In this document: in pieces, positions 1-11,564 of the stretch
How the letters are laid out: each line of letters opens with the position of its first letter
Position numbering within the stretch: the stretch's first letter is position 1
DNA from: Maratus speciosus
Lineage: Eukaryota > Arthropoda > Arachnida > Araneae > Salticidae
Assembly (NCBI GenBank): GCA_963932465.1
Contig: OZ010786.1
Coordinates: 271,530,411-271,594,410 of the forward strand
Length of the DNA: 64,000 nucleotides
Reading direction: 5' to 3'
The notes under the pieces: generated by a model
Database searches by the model: none
What the model was told of the DNA's origin: nothing
The model's input: only the letters and a program-made list of their open reading frames with translations
Program-made: the position numbers and the translations under genes

Positions 1-72
1 CCAGAGACGACATTATCTAGGTCAGTTTTACAGTCCTTTATATCATTCAACTCTTCCTCCGATAACGCCATA
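1..72 (-). CDS. possible first coding exon running off the left edge
   Basis: On the minus strand an ATG at 72 opens a frame that stays open to base 1, giving 24 codons beginning MALSEEELNDIKDC. The acidic, hydrophilic residue mix looks protein-like, and base composition here is less AT-rich than the DNA that follows. I see no recognisable domain. It could be the 5' end of a host gene lying left of the window, an exon, the start of an element's Gag, or chance. Twenty-four open codons is weak evidence alone. It is the only place in the window where a non-mobile gene seems possible. Confidence 0.25.
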
Positions 73-3000
73 ATCAGAAAATACTCTCACGCCCGTCGAT
101 AAAAATCTAAGCTATTCTAACGAACCGCTATACATGCTTACCAACCAGAGCAGTAACTCAGTAACAGAAGAATAAAAAATACGTCTGCACACCGCAAGAG
201 ACGAACACAAACTGTGTGTGTGTGTGAATATGATGTATGCTTTCTTTAATTAGAGCATTTTTATGATTAAGTAAAGGTAACTTCTTTTTAAAAGTGGTGC
301 CAACCGAGTAAAATTTGTGTAAAAGTAACAGGTCCGGAAAGGGTTATCAAATAAATTATGTAAACACAATTTTACTTTTTTTTCTTTTCCCTCTCTAATA
401 CATTGATGTTACGTTGTTGCTGAAATAACAATTAACATTTAATGTAAAAAAAAATATGTCGATAATTTTAATAGTGAAAGTAGGCAAACAATTATTAATT
501 TGAATCTGCTAATACGTTTCATTGTACTCATTTATTTTCATTTTGATATTACATCGTTAATTATAGTCCATATATGAATATTTTTTAATATGTTTATTTA
601 TAATTTCATTCTGTTCTTATTACAAGCGCGGCATAGCTACGGCACAAGTGTGGCGTCTCAGCCTGAATGTACAGGTGACGCGACGCAGTGTAATATTTTA
701 GAAAAAATTGTTAAAAATATTAATTATTTGTTTTGAATTTTTTTTCGCAGTACACGCGTTTTATATTTAACATTAAATATCACAGCATGATTTTTTTTAT
801 TTTATGTCTACCATGGGACTTTATACACAAATGAAAAAAAAAATGTGCTGCATAAATCTCGGAATTACCCTATGCTGGGCGCATGATTTTCCGTTTTTAT
901 TGCTTTTCTCACGGACTGTCGAATGACAAACTTTTTATAATCACACGAAACCCAATGCATATTTTTAAAAGGGTAAAGGTATGAATAATTCTAAAAATAA
1001 TTTTATAATTTATATTCAGAAAATTTCAATTCTAATATTATTTTAGAATTTATACCCTATTTTAGAACTTATATTCTAAGTCGCTGTCCAAATTTTTTTA
1101 TTCGTTTTTAATAGTTCTGATCATAGGACACTTTAAAGTTACACTAATTCTAGGTTAAAATAATTCGATCATGATTCAAAAAAAAAAAATCGATCATTAG
1201 TTCCCACAAGTTTTACACATTGAAGGAAGAAATTGCAGCTAACAGCAAACATTTTGAACAAAGGAAGACAGGGAGTATAATCCAATTCATTTGAGTTTTC
1301 AACTGTAATACAGCAATTTTCTATTTATTGCCAGGATTGGAACAATAATTTACTGGCCTGTTTTTTTTATTATTATTTCTTACTACGACTACAATGCACC
1401 GGAACGAAACCCCGCTCAATGCTATATAATAATTTCCCAACTGCATGAATGACAGAAACTTCTTCTTTTAATTTTTCTTTTCTTGTAAAATAACAGTATA
1501 TATTACTCAAGTATATGTGCAAAATTTTGAGTATTTTTTATAGATCTATTTTTACAAAGTGTACGACAATTTTACGGATTACTGTCTCTGCATTTGAACA
1601 GTCTCGGTTTTTAGATTTTTCTAAATTCACATAATACTTAAGATAAATGACTACGAGTAGATTCTCAGTCGTTCCTCAGAAATAAAAACGTAAACAATGA
1701 AATGAATGTTAAGAAACGTTATTATAAAATCATTTCTAATACAAACAGTTTAAAATATGTAATGCAAACTTCAAATTATTTACCATTGCGGAAATAGATA
1801 TACCAAGTCGTTTTCACTGAAAAGTTCAGTTACATTTTTTAAAATAAAAATTAGTTCGCTAGATTTTCAAAGAAACGAGAATAATCAGTATCTTTGAAAT
1901 TAGGGAAATTCTGACTTGTATACAGGGTTAATCTTTATAGCTATGATCCTCCATAAAACTTAAAACGAAATTAGTTAACAAAAATATGTTTATTGTATAA
2001 TTAACAGCAAGTTCCAAAGATTTATGTGATGCTAGAAAACCTCTACGTGATTACATTTCGTTGCACGAACAACGTCGAGACGGTATTTAAACTCCTGCCA
2101 TGCTCTTTGGAGCATGTGCATAGGTATCGTAGCGATGGTCGCTGTAATCCTGTGCTTCAGCTAATCCTAATCACTAATCTGCGTGCGGTACACAAATTTG
2201 TGCATTTGACTTCGTCTCTATGAACCAGGCCACACACTGGGCCTTTTAATGTGGTGTAGCCATCACCTGCTATGGATCTTACTGGGTCGTACCTGAAAAC
2301 AAAAACATTCTTTTTAGTACAAATAAAAGGGAAGAGTTCCATATCCTGTTCGGTCCTTTTTGGCGAGCTTTTTTGGGCGATAAATGTTTTGATGTGGTTG
2401 TCCGCTTTTCAGGCTTGGGGGTTGCTTTTTGGCCGACTGAAAAGAAGGGTTATGTGTTTCACGCGTATCTGTGTATGTGGATTTCTTTATACCCTTGAAA
2501 CATCCCAACGGCTGGATGGATTTTTATGAATGAGGTCTCTATCGATTTTTCTTAATCTTCCGATGGTTATAGGATAGCTTTTGTTTTTATAAATTCAAAA
2601 TGGCGGCGGTGAAATAAAAAATGGCGGTAGAGGCGAAAATAAATTTAAGCACCATATTGAGTGGCATATCATTGGACAGGTTTTTCAAAATGAAGACGAT
2701 GTTTCATTGACCATTTTGTAGTCAGAGGCTCCGTTTAAATATTACACAACCTGGAAGTTGTGTATGTGAAGTTGTGTAGTTGTGTGATCACTACCTTTAC
2801 TGTAACTCCAGACTTCATAATAGACATCTATAGGCCTCATCAAAAGAGTGTTTGTAGATAGAAACTAATAATTAAACACAACTTAAAGGTCATCAATACA
2901 AGTAAATTAAAAAAAGGTAAGTAATATAAAAAAATAGTTTCGTATTGATGAGAAATAATTAATTAGTTCGCTTTTTACGTAGTCCGGTTTTTTGATTTTT

Positions 3001-3395
3001 TAAATTTAATATATTATTTTACTAGTGGAATGGACTTTATACGAAATTTTAGACATTTAGCATATGTTTCGGAAAAATTCATAACTTTTAAGTTTTTTAA
3101 GCAATCTTTTTCTGTAGATGTGATATTACGTTAATATATTTTTGTACATTTTTATATGTTTTAAGATGCATATAACATTAACGTGCGTAATATAATGCTA
3201 TGTTTTAATTTTACTTAAATAATAAATATATAAAATATGAAATATGTAAAATTATAAAAATAAATATAATTATATAGTATAGTATTTATTTAGATCTAAC
3301 GAGTTCTATTTGAAACTAACTTACAATAGAAGAAAACGTACTAATTTTATTTTAAGAATTTTTCTAAAATGCGTATATGGTTCACATTTACATAC
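73..3395. other. AT-rich non-coding stretch
   Basis: I see no gene here. Frames are short and full of stops. A (TG)n run sits at 213-226. Short A or T runs are common. The stretch 2590-2640 holds two copies of an AATGGCGG-type motif, but no longer repeat unit was recognised. Confidence 0.6.
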
Positions 3396-3397
3396 TA

Positions 3398-4929
3398 CAC
3401 TGCTCAAAACAATTAAAGGATATTGCAGTTTTAGGTGGATTTTGTATCTAGTAAACTGTTTAGCTGATTGATACATGGTCGACAGACATAGTAGGTTATA
3501 TGAGAATAAATTACACATGTTTGGCAGAAAAAAAATGCATTTTATTGCGCATTTGTGTACTAAAGGAAAAAAACACAATTTGTGCATATGAGAAAAAAAG
3601 AATAAGAAAAGGTGTTTTCTTCAAAGAAAATCATTTTCAGTAGGGGGTATGGTTTCCACGGGCGGCCAGCAACGTTGAACACCTTTGAGGCATGGACTCA
3701 ATGAGGCTATTAATGACGAGTTGGGGTATTCTGCCCAACTCTTCCAGAAGAGCTCTTTCCAGTTCTTGGAGAGTTTGTGGGGGGTTGTTGGCTGCCAGAA
3801 ACTCGTCTTCCTAGAGCGTCCCAAACGTGCTCGATTGGATTCATGTCTGGAGAACACGTTGGCCATTCCATTCGAACGATTCCTTCCTCGAAAAGGAAAT
3901 CCTGCACCAGGTTTGCACGATGTGGCCTGTAGTTATCGTCCATTAAAATGAAGTTATCTCCGATTGCTGCAGCGTAAGGGACTACAATAGGTCTGAGGAT
4001 CTCATCCCTATATCGGCGACCAGTCAGAGCTCCATCTCGAATGATGTAGAGGTCAGTGCGCCCGTCAATGGAGATGCCACTATACATCAACACTCCTCCA
4101 CCGCCAAATCTGACACTTTCGTGCACGAACGCAGGATTATTCCTACTGACATGGTCCCTCCAGATGAAAATACGCCTATTATCCGGATGCACAGAAAAAC
4201 GGGACTCGTCAGAAAACAGAATATTGCTCCATTCATTTCTCCTCCAGTTGACATGCTCGGTTGCCCACTCCCTGCGGTCGCAACGATGCCTTGATGTTAA
4301 TCTAACACATACTATCGGTCGGCGAGCATACAGACCTACAGCATAGAGTCGGTTTCGGACAGTCTGAGTTGAAATCGTGGTGCCTGTAGACGAGCGAAGG
4401 TGTTGTTGGAGAAGAGTAGCATTCATGGTTCGGTGTCTCCGAGCTGTTAACGCTAAATACCGATCTTCATTCGGCGTTGTTGCCCGTCTACGACCTTGCC
4501 CTGGTCTTCGGCCTCACATCCACTCTCCAAAAAACGGTTCCAGATCCTGGAAATGACACTTTGTGACACTCCAATGGCTTGCGCTACTTCGGCTTGAGTT
4601 TGGCCCCCTTCTAACCTACCAACAATTCTCAAAGCTTATGAATCTGTCAAATGACTTCGCTGAGACATCGTACTCATCGAAACAAAGCAATCACTGAATG
4701 CCGATCATCCTTGTCTTCATTCTCTTTTATCCAGTTGAAAGTTAAATTTCATTCGCTGCCGCTGAAGCGACGTTTTTGACTTCGAACTCAAAATTTGCAT
4801 AGTCCACAGTTTGAAAACCAGAAAAATTTGCATTTGTGATTCTCTTCTTCTATTTTCGGCAAAAAAAATTTCGTTTATATCTTTATTTTATATAAAACTT
4901 CAAATATCCTTTAATTGTTTTGAGCAGTG
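3398..4929 (-). mobile_element. Tc1-like DNA transposon, complete ends
   Basis: The element is 1532 bp and is bounded by 26-bp terminal inverted repeats that match perfectly: the left end starts CACTGCTCAAAACAATTAAA and the right end is its reverse complement. It is flanked on both sides by TA (3396-3397 and 4930-4931), the target-site duplication of the Tc1/mariner superfamily. Imperfect similarity between the ends continues about 10 bp further inward. The transposase on the minus strand is broken, so this copy cannot move itself, but its ends are intact and it could in principle be moved in trans by a relative. Very secure. Confidence 0.95.
3621..4668 (-). pseudogene. Tc1-like DD34E transposase, frameshifted
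   Basis: Cut-and-paste transposase that would bind the flanking inverted repeats and insert at TA. The N-terminal part (about 4668-4500) shows the helix-turn-helix region with GQTQAEVAQAIGVSQSVISR, but carries an early in-frame stop around 4637. A frameshift near 4520 leads into the catalytic frame at 4426-3790. The acidic triad is visible as FSDES, then LMDDN followed by RPHRA, then SPDMNPIEHVWD. There are 34 residues between the second D and the E, the Tc1 pattern. A second frameshift near 3790 moves the C-terminus, which ends near 3621. At least two frameshifts and one stop make it a pseudogene. Confidence 0.93.
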
Positions 4930-4931
4930 TA

Positions 4932-6391
4932 TAATAACGTACATTTTTGTGTGATCTTAAAATACAATTTAAATGGAAACAAAAGAAATGATCTATTAAC
5001 CTTGCATGATTAGAGCTTAAATTTTTTTAAAATAAGATATTTTATTGAACTTATCAGCTTTAAATAGGGCGAGTTTCTGTACATGTTATTTATAAGGTAC
5101 GTGTAAAATAAACTTAAGTTGTTTCACGTGTAGTGTTATGCTAAATTTAATTTTGTTATAGCTATGAAATAACAATGTACAACAAAATTTAATATGAAAT
5201 CTGGATATTTATCTTCATCTATTGTAACATTATGTTACAGAGAATAGAGATACCCGTTAGAAAATAGTTCTGAAATTTATATTGTACGTTCATGTCTTTT
5301 TTGTTGTTCCCTGTAGCCATTTCTTACTACTGATAATATTAAGAATCCCCCTATTGATTAGAAGTACAATAGTGTAGGATAAAATGAAGAAAGGCGAAAT
5401 AATAAGAAGATAAAAACTCGCTGGAGACATCCAAAGCCAGAAATGAAGCTTCGAGGATTTTCTTTTGTAACCTACCAAAAGGAGCAAGTAGACATTAAAT
5501 CGTATACGTTCAATTACCGCAAACATACTCATCTAAAATGATATCCACAAATATGTTACATAATGGTGTAATGAAATTGAAAATAAGTGTTATATATATT
5601 AACACAAAACCAATATATGGTTTTAAGTGGTAAATATTTATTTTTATATTTTTAATTGGTGTACAAAGATGGTAATACAAAGATATACAAGTTTTATGCT
5701 TATATAAATGTTTAAACATTCAAAAATATATTAGATATTTAAATTTTATTTTATGTAGTCATATAAGATCATATTACTTATTATGACAACATTCGTTTAT
5801 ATTCAGAGGAAACAGAAAACTTTTTTATAACCTATCTTCTATTTATATAATACGCTAAGGTGACGATTCCGGATCCGACCACTCCGACTCATACTTGAAA
5901 AAAGCAACTCATCGCGGCCATGTTAAGCATAAGTATTCAAGAGGCTGTAAGTTTGCCGATGTTCAATTGATGAAAATATACACATAATCTGCTTTGTATC
6001 ATATCTATTCTTCTTTATTTTCTCTGAAACCTTCAAAAACTATCCAATAATTTTTTTTGTTATAAATTTAAAATAACAAATAACGATAATAAAAAAAAAG
6101 TACAGGTTAACATCTGATTCTGCTATTTAAATATTTGTAAAAGCATATTAAAAGCCTTTAAATATTTTGAAGTGCGTTTTCCACTTTTTCATACCAACTC
6201 ATGATTTTGTGAAAAATGGAATTAATTGTCCGGAAGTACAAGCTGTATTCGCTACACTAGCGCTCTCGGCCTGAGCTGTACAGAAAACTCCGTCTATTTT
6301 TAGACATTGTTTTGGCGCCATCCATTGGGAATGAATAATGAAAGATAAATGAATAAATGAAAGATTTTTTGACTAAAATTTGAGTTTCTTA

Positions 6392-6432
<41 letters not shown>

Positions 6433-7423
6433 CCAGGACTTAAGGATATAATTCAAGATTAATTTTTAAAAGATTCGTTTATATAATTTTAAAATTTCAT
6501 TCAATATAAATAAAATGAATATTATTATTATTTCTTTGATAGAATTTTAATTTAGTTTTATTAATTTTAAAGAGCTTAACTCTCATTTTTTTTTTTCATT
6601 AAAAATGAGTTTTTTTTCTTTAGAAGTAATTGAAATATAAGATCGATGTTATCGTGATTGCTTTAGTATGGCCGAAAATTATTTTTACACTTATTAAATT
6701 AAATTTTTGTTTTCACTCTTTAGTTATGATCAAATGTTATATTACAGATCGAAATTTTATCTCTATAGATATAATTAATATATGTAGTACATAACATGGT
6801 ATTGTATTATTCCTTACATATTAATTACATTTGATATGAAATATAAATTTTATTTACAATGCAAGCTAATTTCAAATGGATATAAGCTAAGTTCTTAAAA
6901 ATTGATAAAATTAAATTAAAATTTTACGATAGAAATAATGATAATTGGTAACTTTTGGTTTTATGTATACCGAATGATATTTTAAAGTTATATACTGAAG
7001 CTTTTAAAAATTTATCTTGAATTAAATCAATGCGTCCTGCATATTTTCTATTAAAAAAAACTACAATTCTAAAAAAAAGTTCCTTTGTTTACGGAACGTA
7101 AACGTAAAGGTAAAACTCCATACATGAGTAATCAATCCCACAGAGTTCTAATACAATATCTGTATCTCCGTGCCTTGATCTACCCCTAATGGAGAGCGTT
7201 TCATTGAGCCATTACTGAAATTTCTTCATTTTTATAAAAATAATATATTTTAAAATAAAAACACTCTAACACATTGAATATTTAATTTTAATGTTTTGTG
7301 AAACCTTCAGAAATTGCGTTTCACTTTGCTAATTATTATTATTGTTGTAATAAATACTGTTGTATGTTTTGTCCAATTGTTGAACTCTTTCCGAAATTTA
7401 ATATTGGGTAAAAAAATATCCTT
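4932..7423. other. AT-rich non-coding stretch
   Basis: No gene recognised. It holds one copy of a dispersed repeat (5323-5500, listed separately) and a poly-A run of about 37 bases at 6394-6430 that may mark the end of an old retroposed sequence. A slightly less AT-rich patch at 5860-5960 and 6220-6330 has no recognisable coding content. Confidence 0.5.
5323..5500. repeat. dispersed repeat, copy A (copy B at 20385-20545)
   Basis: This segment aligns in the same orientation with 20385-20545. Shared blocks include GCGAAATAATAAGA and CTTCGAGGATTTT, with roughly three quarters identity by eye. On the minus strand this copy has an 80-codon frame (5532-5290) with a hydrophobic stretch around SFYLLIISPFFILSYTIVLL. 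The other copy does not keep that frame well. It may be a fragment of a membrane-protein gene family or simply an old repeat; I cannot decide. Confidence 0.5.
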
Positions 7424-7956
7424 ATGATTTGGACTTGCAGAAATCATTTGTCATTTTTAAAATGTACTTTTCTACAGTACAAAATCCTCAATAATAAAAT
7501 CTCCATTCTGTTTGTTTGTGTGAAGTCTTATGAAAATGAAACGCAGATCAACATTCCGTCATTTTTGACAGGGTTATATACTAGTTTAAGTAATAATCTT
7601 TCGAACTAGAATCTTCAGTAATTAATTAATAAGATTTTTACCCCTACTAATATGCTTACCCTTTCGAAACTCAAAGATCCTATTGAGTTATACAACTCAT
7701 GGGGTATCTATTGTATTAATTGCCAGTGCGGTCTTTCCTACATTGGACAGACAAAACGGGGTTTTAAATTTCGTATTAAAGAACACCAACAATATATTCA
7801 AAAACAGGAAAACAATAAATCTTCAATTGCTAAACATTGCTGAGAGTCGAATCACTCTTTTGATTTTAATTCAGCCAAAATAATTTCTAAACCCACTTCT
7901 GTACACGAACTTAACTTTCTTGAAGCATTTCATATCTACATAAATTATGATAATAT
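7424..7956 (+). pseudogene. Penelope-like element, GIY-YIG endonuclease part
   Basis: One frame runs from 7424 to 7956 and is broken by stops at 7607, 7619 and 7841. It encodes a GIY-YIG nuclease domain: GIYCINCQCGLSYIGQTKRG (from about 7702) followed by FKFRIKEHQQ, then ELNFLEAFHIYIN near the end. The GIY motif, the YIG motif and the arginine of the RIKEH block are all visible. This fold at the C-terminus of a reverse transcriptase is the mark of Penelope-like retroelements. I see no reverse transcriptase upstream, so the copy is truncated at its 5' side. The frame is cut at 7953-7956 by an LTR element; the uninterrupted reading resumes at 11991. Confidence 0.82.
7953..7956. repeat. target-site duplication ATAT, left
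   Basis: ATAT precedes the left LTR and is repeated at 11991-11994 after the right LTR. Removing the element and one copy restores a reading in the Penelope frame (YDN then IVNMN), which supports the boundary. Confidence 0.75.
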
Positions 7957-8382
7957 TATAGGAACTCGGGCACTTGGAAGCGCATTAAATGAGAACAACA
8001 CCATTATTAAGTTGAATCTGACACCATTAAAATTTAAGGTAGATTATATTAAAACTATTTACATAAAATATTTAGAGTAATTATATGCGCGAAGTATAAA
8101 CATCATCACAATCTTTACATTGTTTGTCGCCGTCCTTAACAAACACACATCATCGTTCTCTGCGTTCGACCGACTGACCTTAGTTCAGTTCTCGTTTTTC
8201 TCCCGCTCAAAAGGAGTGTCTCCAGATCACAAGTGTCGTTCTAATACGCCTGCGCTGACTAGTTCATGGGGAAAGCAAATCAAACAGAGGAAGGCGCTTT
8301 GATCAGCAACTACGTGAGCGGTTGGTGGCGCTGTAACCAGTAGGCATGCAGGGAAAGCTATTAAAGGCAAAACTTTCCCACA
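7957..8382 (-). repeat. 3' LTR of the Gag-protease element
   Basis: 426 bp. On the minus strand it starts TGTGGGAAAG and ends GTTCCTATA. It matches 11565-11990 almost base for base. The TG start is standard; the TA end instead of CA is unusual. An apparent open frame crossing its left edge is a chance extension of the Penelope frame. Confidence 0.9.
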
Positions 8383-8735
8383 AATCGGCGATCCTGACAG
8401 GTTGATTGACCTCGATCGACACGTGGACCACAGGAAGGAGCAGCAGGAACACCTGAAAAGAAAAAAAAGAAAAAGCAGCACCCCAAGTTCTATTTTGGAA
8501 AAAGTCATCATTATTAAAAATCATCGTCAAAATTTATATTATTTCTTGAAAAAAAAGTCTTCTTATTCTTTTCTTTTTTTTACGTCTCTTTGTCGTTCTT
8601 TCTTCTTACGTCTTATCGTCTTTCCCTTTTTTACGTCTTTTCGTCTTATTTTACCATACGTCTTTTCGTCTTTTTTTTTCGTTCCTTCGGGATCAATTTT
8701 GTCAAAATCGTTTAAAATCATAATCGGTGAAATTT
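8383..8735 (-). other. 3' untranslated region of the Gag-protease element
   Basis: Between the end of the coding frame and the 3' LTR. It contains a degenerate run of ACGTCTTTTCGTCTT-like units at about 8578-8685 (plus-strand reading), a purine-rich tract on the element's own strand. The bases just before the LTR (ATCGCCGATT on the minus strand) are not a good polypurine tract. Confidence 0.6.
8578..8685. repeat. degenerate ACGTCTTTTCGTCTT repeats
   Basis: Four to six imperfect copies of a 10-20 bp unit built from ACGTCTT and CGTCTT occur in the 3' untranslated part of the LTR element. On the element's sense strand this reads as repeated AAGACGAAAAGACGT, purine-rich. Confidence 0.6.
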
Positions 8736-9326
8736 TTAGGAACGATAATATTCGTCAAAATCGGTCAAAGGTTCATCTTTGGAATCATTAGTGTCATTTT
8801 CGGAATTTAAGTCAAATTTACTTGTATTTTCTTCGAAAAAGGATCTTCTATATTCAGGTTTCTTTTTAGTAAACTTCTGCCTAGGTTTCTTAACTTCGTA
8901 ATTATTAATTTCAATTTCATCTTCAAATTCATCTGACGAATTAGGAATATACTTAATTTTCTTAGAAGCATTATTCTTCAACTTCGAGTTACACATTTTC
9001 TTAATATTTTCTTTTCTAAAATTTTCTTCATTTATTACATCAGATTTCTGGTTATTTTCATTTCTTGAAGAATACATCATATTTTCTTTATCTTTGAAAT
9101 TAGGGAAATCTGGATCATTTTTAAAGTTCTTAGCACTGTTAGTCATTTTAATTTGCTTTTTTAACTTAGTCATCTCTTGTCTTAAATTTTCGAAATCTTC
9201 CTGGGAATTATTCAATTTTATTTGGATTCTGCTTTTGGACATTTTTATTCTAGAACACTCATCTTCTGATTCTTCTAACTGTTTTTCAAGATGTTTTGAA
9301 TAATTATTTACTTTTATTAACCGTAA
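8736..9326 (-). pseudogene. in-frame continuation of the Gag-protease protein: coiled coil and acidic tail
   Basis: This stretch is in the same frame as the Gag-protease reading frame, separated only by the tandem stops TAA TGA at 9327-9332. It continues the coiled coil (HLEKQLEESEDE, then DFENLRQEMTKLKKQIK), followed by a lysine- and asparagine-rich linker and an acidic tail ending DEPLTDFDEYYRS. The last 168 codons (9242-8736) start with their own ATG. Either the stops are decay within one long protein, or the tail is made by readthrough or re-initiation. I favour decay, because both stops are adjacent and there is no frame change. Confidence 0.7.
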
Positions 9327-9329
9327 TCA

Positions 9330-11351
9330 TTATTGTTCTGAACGTTTACTTTCTTCATCTAATTGGGATTTTATATCTTGAAAATGTCTGTCTAATTTTC
9401 TATACAATTTACTAATGGTCTGTCTTTCTGCAATTTCTTGTTCTAATTTATCTTCCAACGATTTTATTGTAATTTTCGACTTCGTTTTTTCTGACAAAAA
9501 TGCTTCTTTTAAATCGATTACCTCAAATTCTAATAATTTATATTTTCTTTCAACTTCTTTAACTTGGGCGGTTAAATTTTTATTTTCTAGACGTAATTCT
9601 TTAATTTCAGAGTTAGAATAGTGCAATTGAGAAACAGGTAAATATTTGTTTTGGTTTGGAATTTGTGGGTTGCTATTGTGCAATGTGGAAGAATAAGGGT
9701 AAAATTTAGAATTTACAGTTATTTCACTTGAATTAATAACATTGACTAAATAATTATTCTGACTCTTATCTAACTTAACATCCTGACAGGAAACAATTAA
9801 GGAGCCTTGTTGTATTATATCAGTACCAATTATTAAATCAAATTCAATAGATTTGTCATCAATCACAAAAATAGATGTTTGAAATTTAGAATCATCAATT
9901 TCGATTTCAGCCTCAAAGTAACCGTTTGGTCTGAATGATTTTTTACCTGATCCACTTAAAAGCATATCTGTTGATTCTAAGTTTACATAACTTTTAATTT
10001 TATCAAAATTACTTTCCTTTAGAATAGTTTTTTCACTTCCTGTATCGATTAATGAAATTAAATTTAATGAATGCAACTTTACATCTTTAAAAACTAAATT
10101 CTGAGAACAGGGTAGCACATTTACTTGAGAATCATTAGGCAATTTTAAATCTTTGGTTTTACCACATTCGAATGATTTGTGGCCATATAAATTACAAGAA
10201 AAGCAGAGAGGACCTTTATCTTTATTTCTACACTGATTACTTTCATGGAATCTATCGCCACAATTATAGCAACGTATCTCAGGTTTATTGGGTCTAGATT
10301 TATTTTTAAGTTCAACTTCGGTTTTCATCTTAGGCCTAACATCAACATCAGGTTTACTATCATAATTGACACGCAATTTATCATAAATTTTAAGCTTCTC
10401 TTTAAATTCAACAATATTTGGGCAACCATACAAAAAGGATTTTTTAAAAACAGGATCATTAATTCCATTAATTACATACTGAATAAGTGCAGAATCTTCT
10501 ATGTTGCTTTTTGAACATAACTGTTTCACATTCAAAAAATATTCGTCCAACGATTCGTTTTGTTTAATTTTCCTTTTAGATAGCAATTCATGTAATTCGG
10601 CTGAATTACACCTTTCACCAAATTCAGAAATAAGTAAAGCTTTCATTTTAGACCAAGAATTTATTTTTGTTTCACTTTCTATAAACAATTTAGCTTTACC
10701 TGTCATACGGCGTTTAGCCAAAATCAATTTGTGCAAGTCACTAACGTTAAATAAAGAAACAGTATCTTCAAAATCGGCAAGCCATTTTTCAACATTTTGA
10801 AATTGACTACCATCAAATTCAGAAAGCATATTTTCAATATCATTTATGGAAATTGATGGTTTAAGAACATAATCAGGAATTAGAATTTTCTGATTTTCCT
10901 TATTTTCACAACTAGAACTACCTGAATCATTTCTCAAATTATTTTCAGAAACACTCAAAATATCATTAATTTTATTTGATTCATCTTCGCTCTCATCATC
11001 GCTAAGAGCACCTTCATCAGGAATTAAATTAGACTTCAATACACTAAAATCACATAATGAAGAAATTATTCTGGCAGCAATTTCATCGAAAGTTCCAGAA
11101 TTATTTATACATAAAACATTGCAAATAGTTATTAACTCATTTACTGAAAAATCATCTTTAATACTTTGCAATTTTGTTTTAAATTCATCCGAATCTATTT
11201 CGAAAGCAAAGCCAGTAAAATTACGAATTCTACGTCTAATATTTCTATCACCGACTTCTCCAAAAATTAATGTATGCAACGTCTTAATACTTAAGGATTT
11301 TTCAGCTTTCAGCGAAAGTTCTAATTCCTTGAAATCAACTAATTTTGACAT
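9330..11351 (-). CDS. Gag-protease polyprotein with SAP-like motif and C-terminal coiled coil
   Basis: 673 codons, intact from ATG 11351 to the stop at 9330-9332. Residues 69-99 (VNELITICNVLCINNSGTFD and following) resemble a SAP DNA-binding motif. Residues about 178-300 look like a retrotransposon Gag domain (LADFEDTVSLFN, RRMTGKAKLF, ESLDEYFLNVKQL). Two CCHC zinc knuckles follow: CYNCGDRFHESNQC at 361-374 and CFSCNLYGHKSFEC at 383-396, both CX2CX4HX4C. A retropepsin follows with the active site LIDTGSEKTIL at 433-443 and a later FDLIIGTDII. The last 90 residues are heptad-rich coiled coil (for example KNLTAQVKEVERKYKLLEFE). Reverse transcriptase would normally follow protease; here it is missing and a coil takes its place. 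Confidence 0.85.
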   Translation of the reverse strand: MSKLVDFKELELSLKAEKSLSIKTLHTLIFGEVGDRNIRRRIRNFTGFAFEIDSDEFKTKLQSIKDDFSVNELITICNVLCINNSGTFDEIAARIISSLCDFSVLKSNLIPDEGALSDDESEDESNKINDILSVSENNLRNDSGSSSCENKENQKILIPDYVLKPSISINDIENMLSEFDGSQFQNVEKWLADFEDTVSLFNVSDLHKLILAKRRMTGKAKLFIESETKINSWSKMKALLISEFGERCNSAELHELLSKRKIKQNESLDEYFLNVKQLCSKSNIEDSALIQYVINGINDPVFKKSFLYGCPNIVEFKEKLKIYDKLRVNYDSKPDVDVRPKMKTEVELKNKSRPNKPEIRCYNCGDRFHESNQCRNKDKGPLCFSCNLYGHKSFECGKTKDLKLPNDSQVNVLPCSQNLVFKDVKLHSLNLISLIDTGSEKTILKESNFDKIKSYVNLESTDMLLSGSGKKSFRPNGYFEAEIEIDDSKFQTSIFVIDDKSIEFDLIIGTDIIQQGSLIVSCQDVKLDKSQNNYLVNVINSSEITVNSKFYPYSSTLHNSNPQIPNQNKYLPVSQLHYSNSEIKELRLENKNLTAQVKEVERKYKLLEFEVIDLKEAFLSEKTKSKITIKSLEDKLEQEIAERQTISKLYRKLDRHFQDIKSQLDEESKRSEQ

Positions 11352-11544
11352 ATTGAATAAGAAAAACTAAACTCACTTCATAGAAAGATATCCAGCTTGC
11401 TACATACATGCACTTCTCCACTTGAACTATTTCACTTATAATTTATTGCAGCATTATTTTGCATAAGGAATTTTGTGGGCGGCGTCAACCAACAGGACAT
11501 CAACACTTGAATTATTAAAACCAAAACTTTGTCTTTGTGGTCTC

Positions 11545-11562
11545 ATCCCAATTCTGACACCA
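11545..11562 (-). promoter_or_regulatory. primer-binding site, tRNA-Leu type
   Basis: On the minus strand TGGTGTCAGAATTGGGAT begins two bases after the 5' LTR. It is complementary, with one mismatch, to the 3' end of an animal leucine tRNA ending in CTGACACCA as I remember it. This fixes both the LTR boundary and the element's direction. Confidence 0.75.
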
Positions 11563-11564
11563 TT

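Noticed and set aside
7957..8081. Apparent C-terminal extension of the Penelope protein (IIGTRALGSALNENN and on)
   Set aside because: It lies inside the 3' LTR of the inserted element and is repeated in the 5' LTR at 11565, so it is a chance frame.
8120..8791. Several open frames of 60-129 codons on both strands
   Set aside because: They fall in the LTR or the low-complexity 3' untranslated region of the LTR element.
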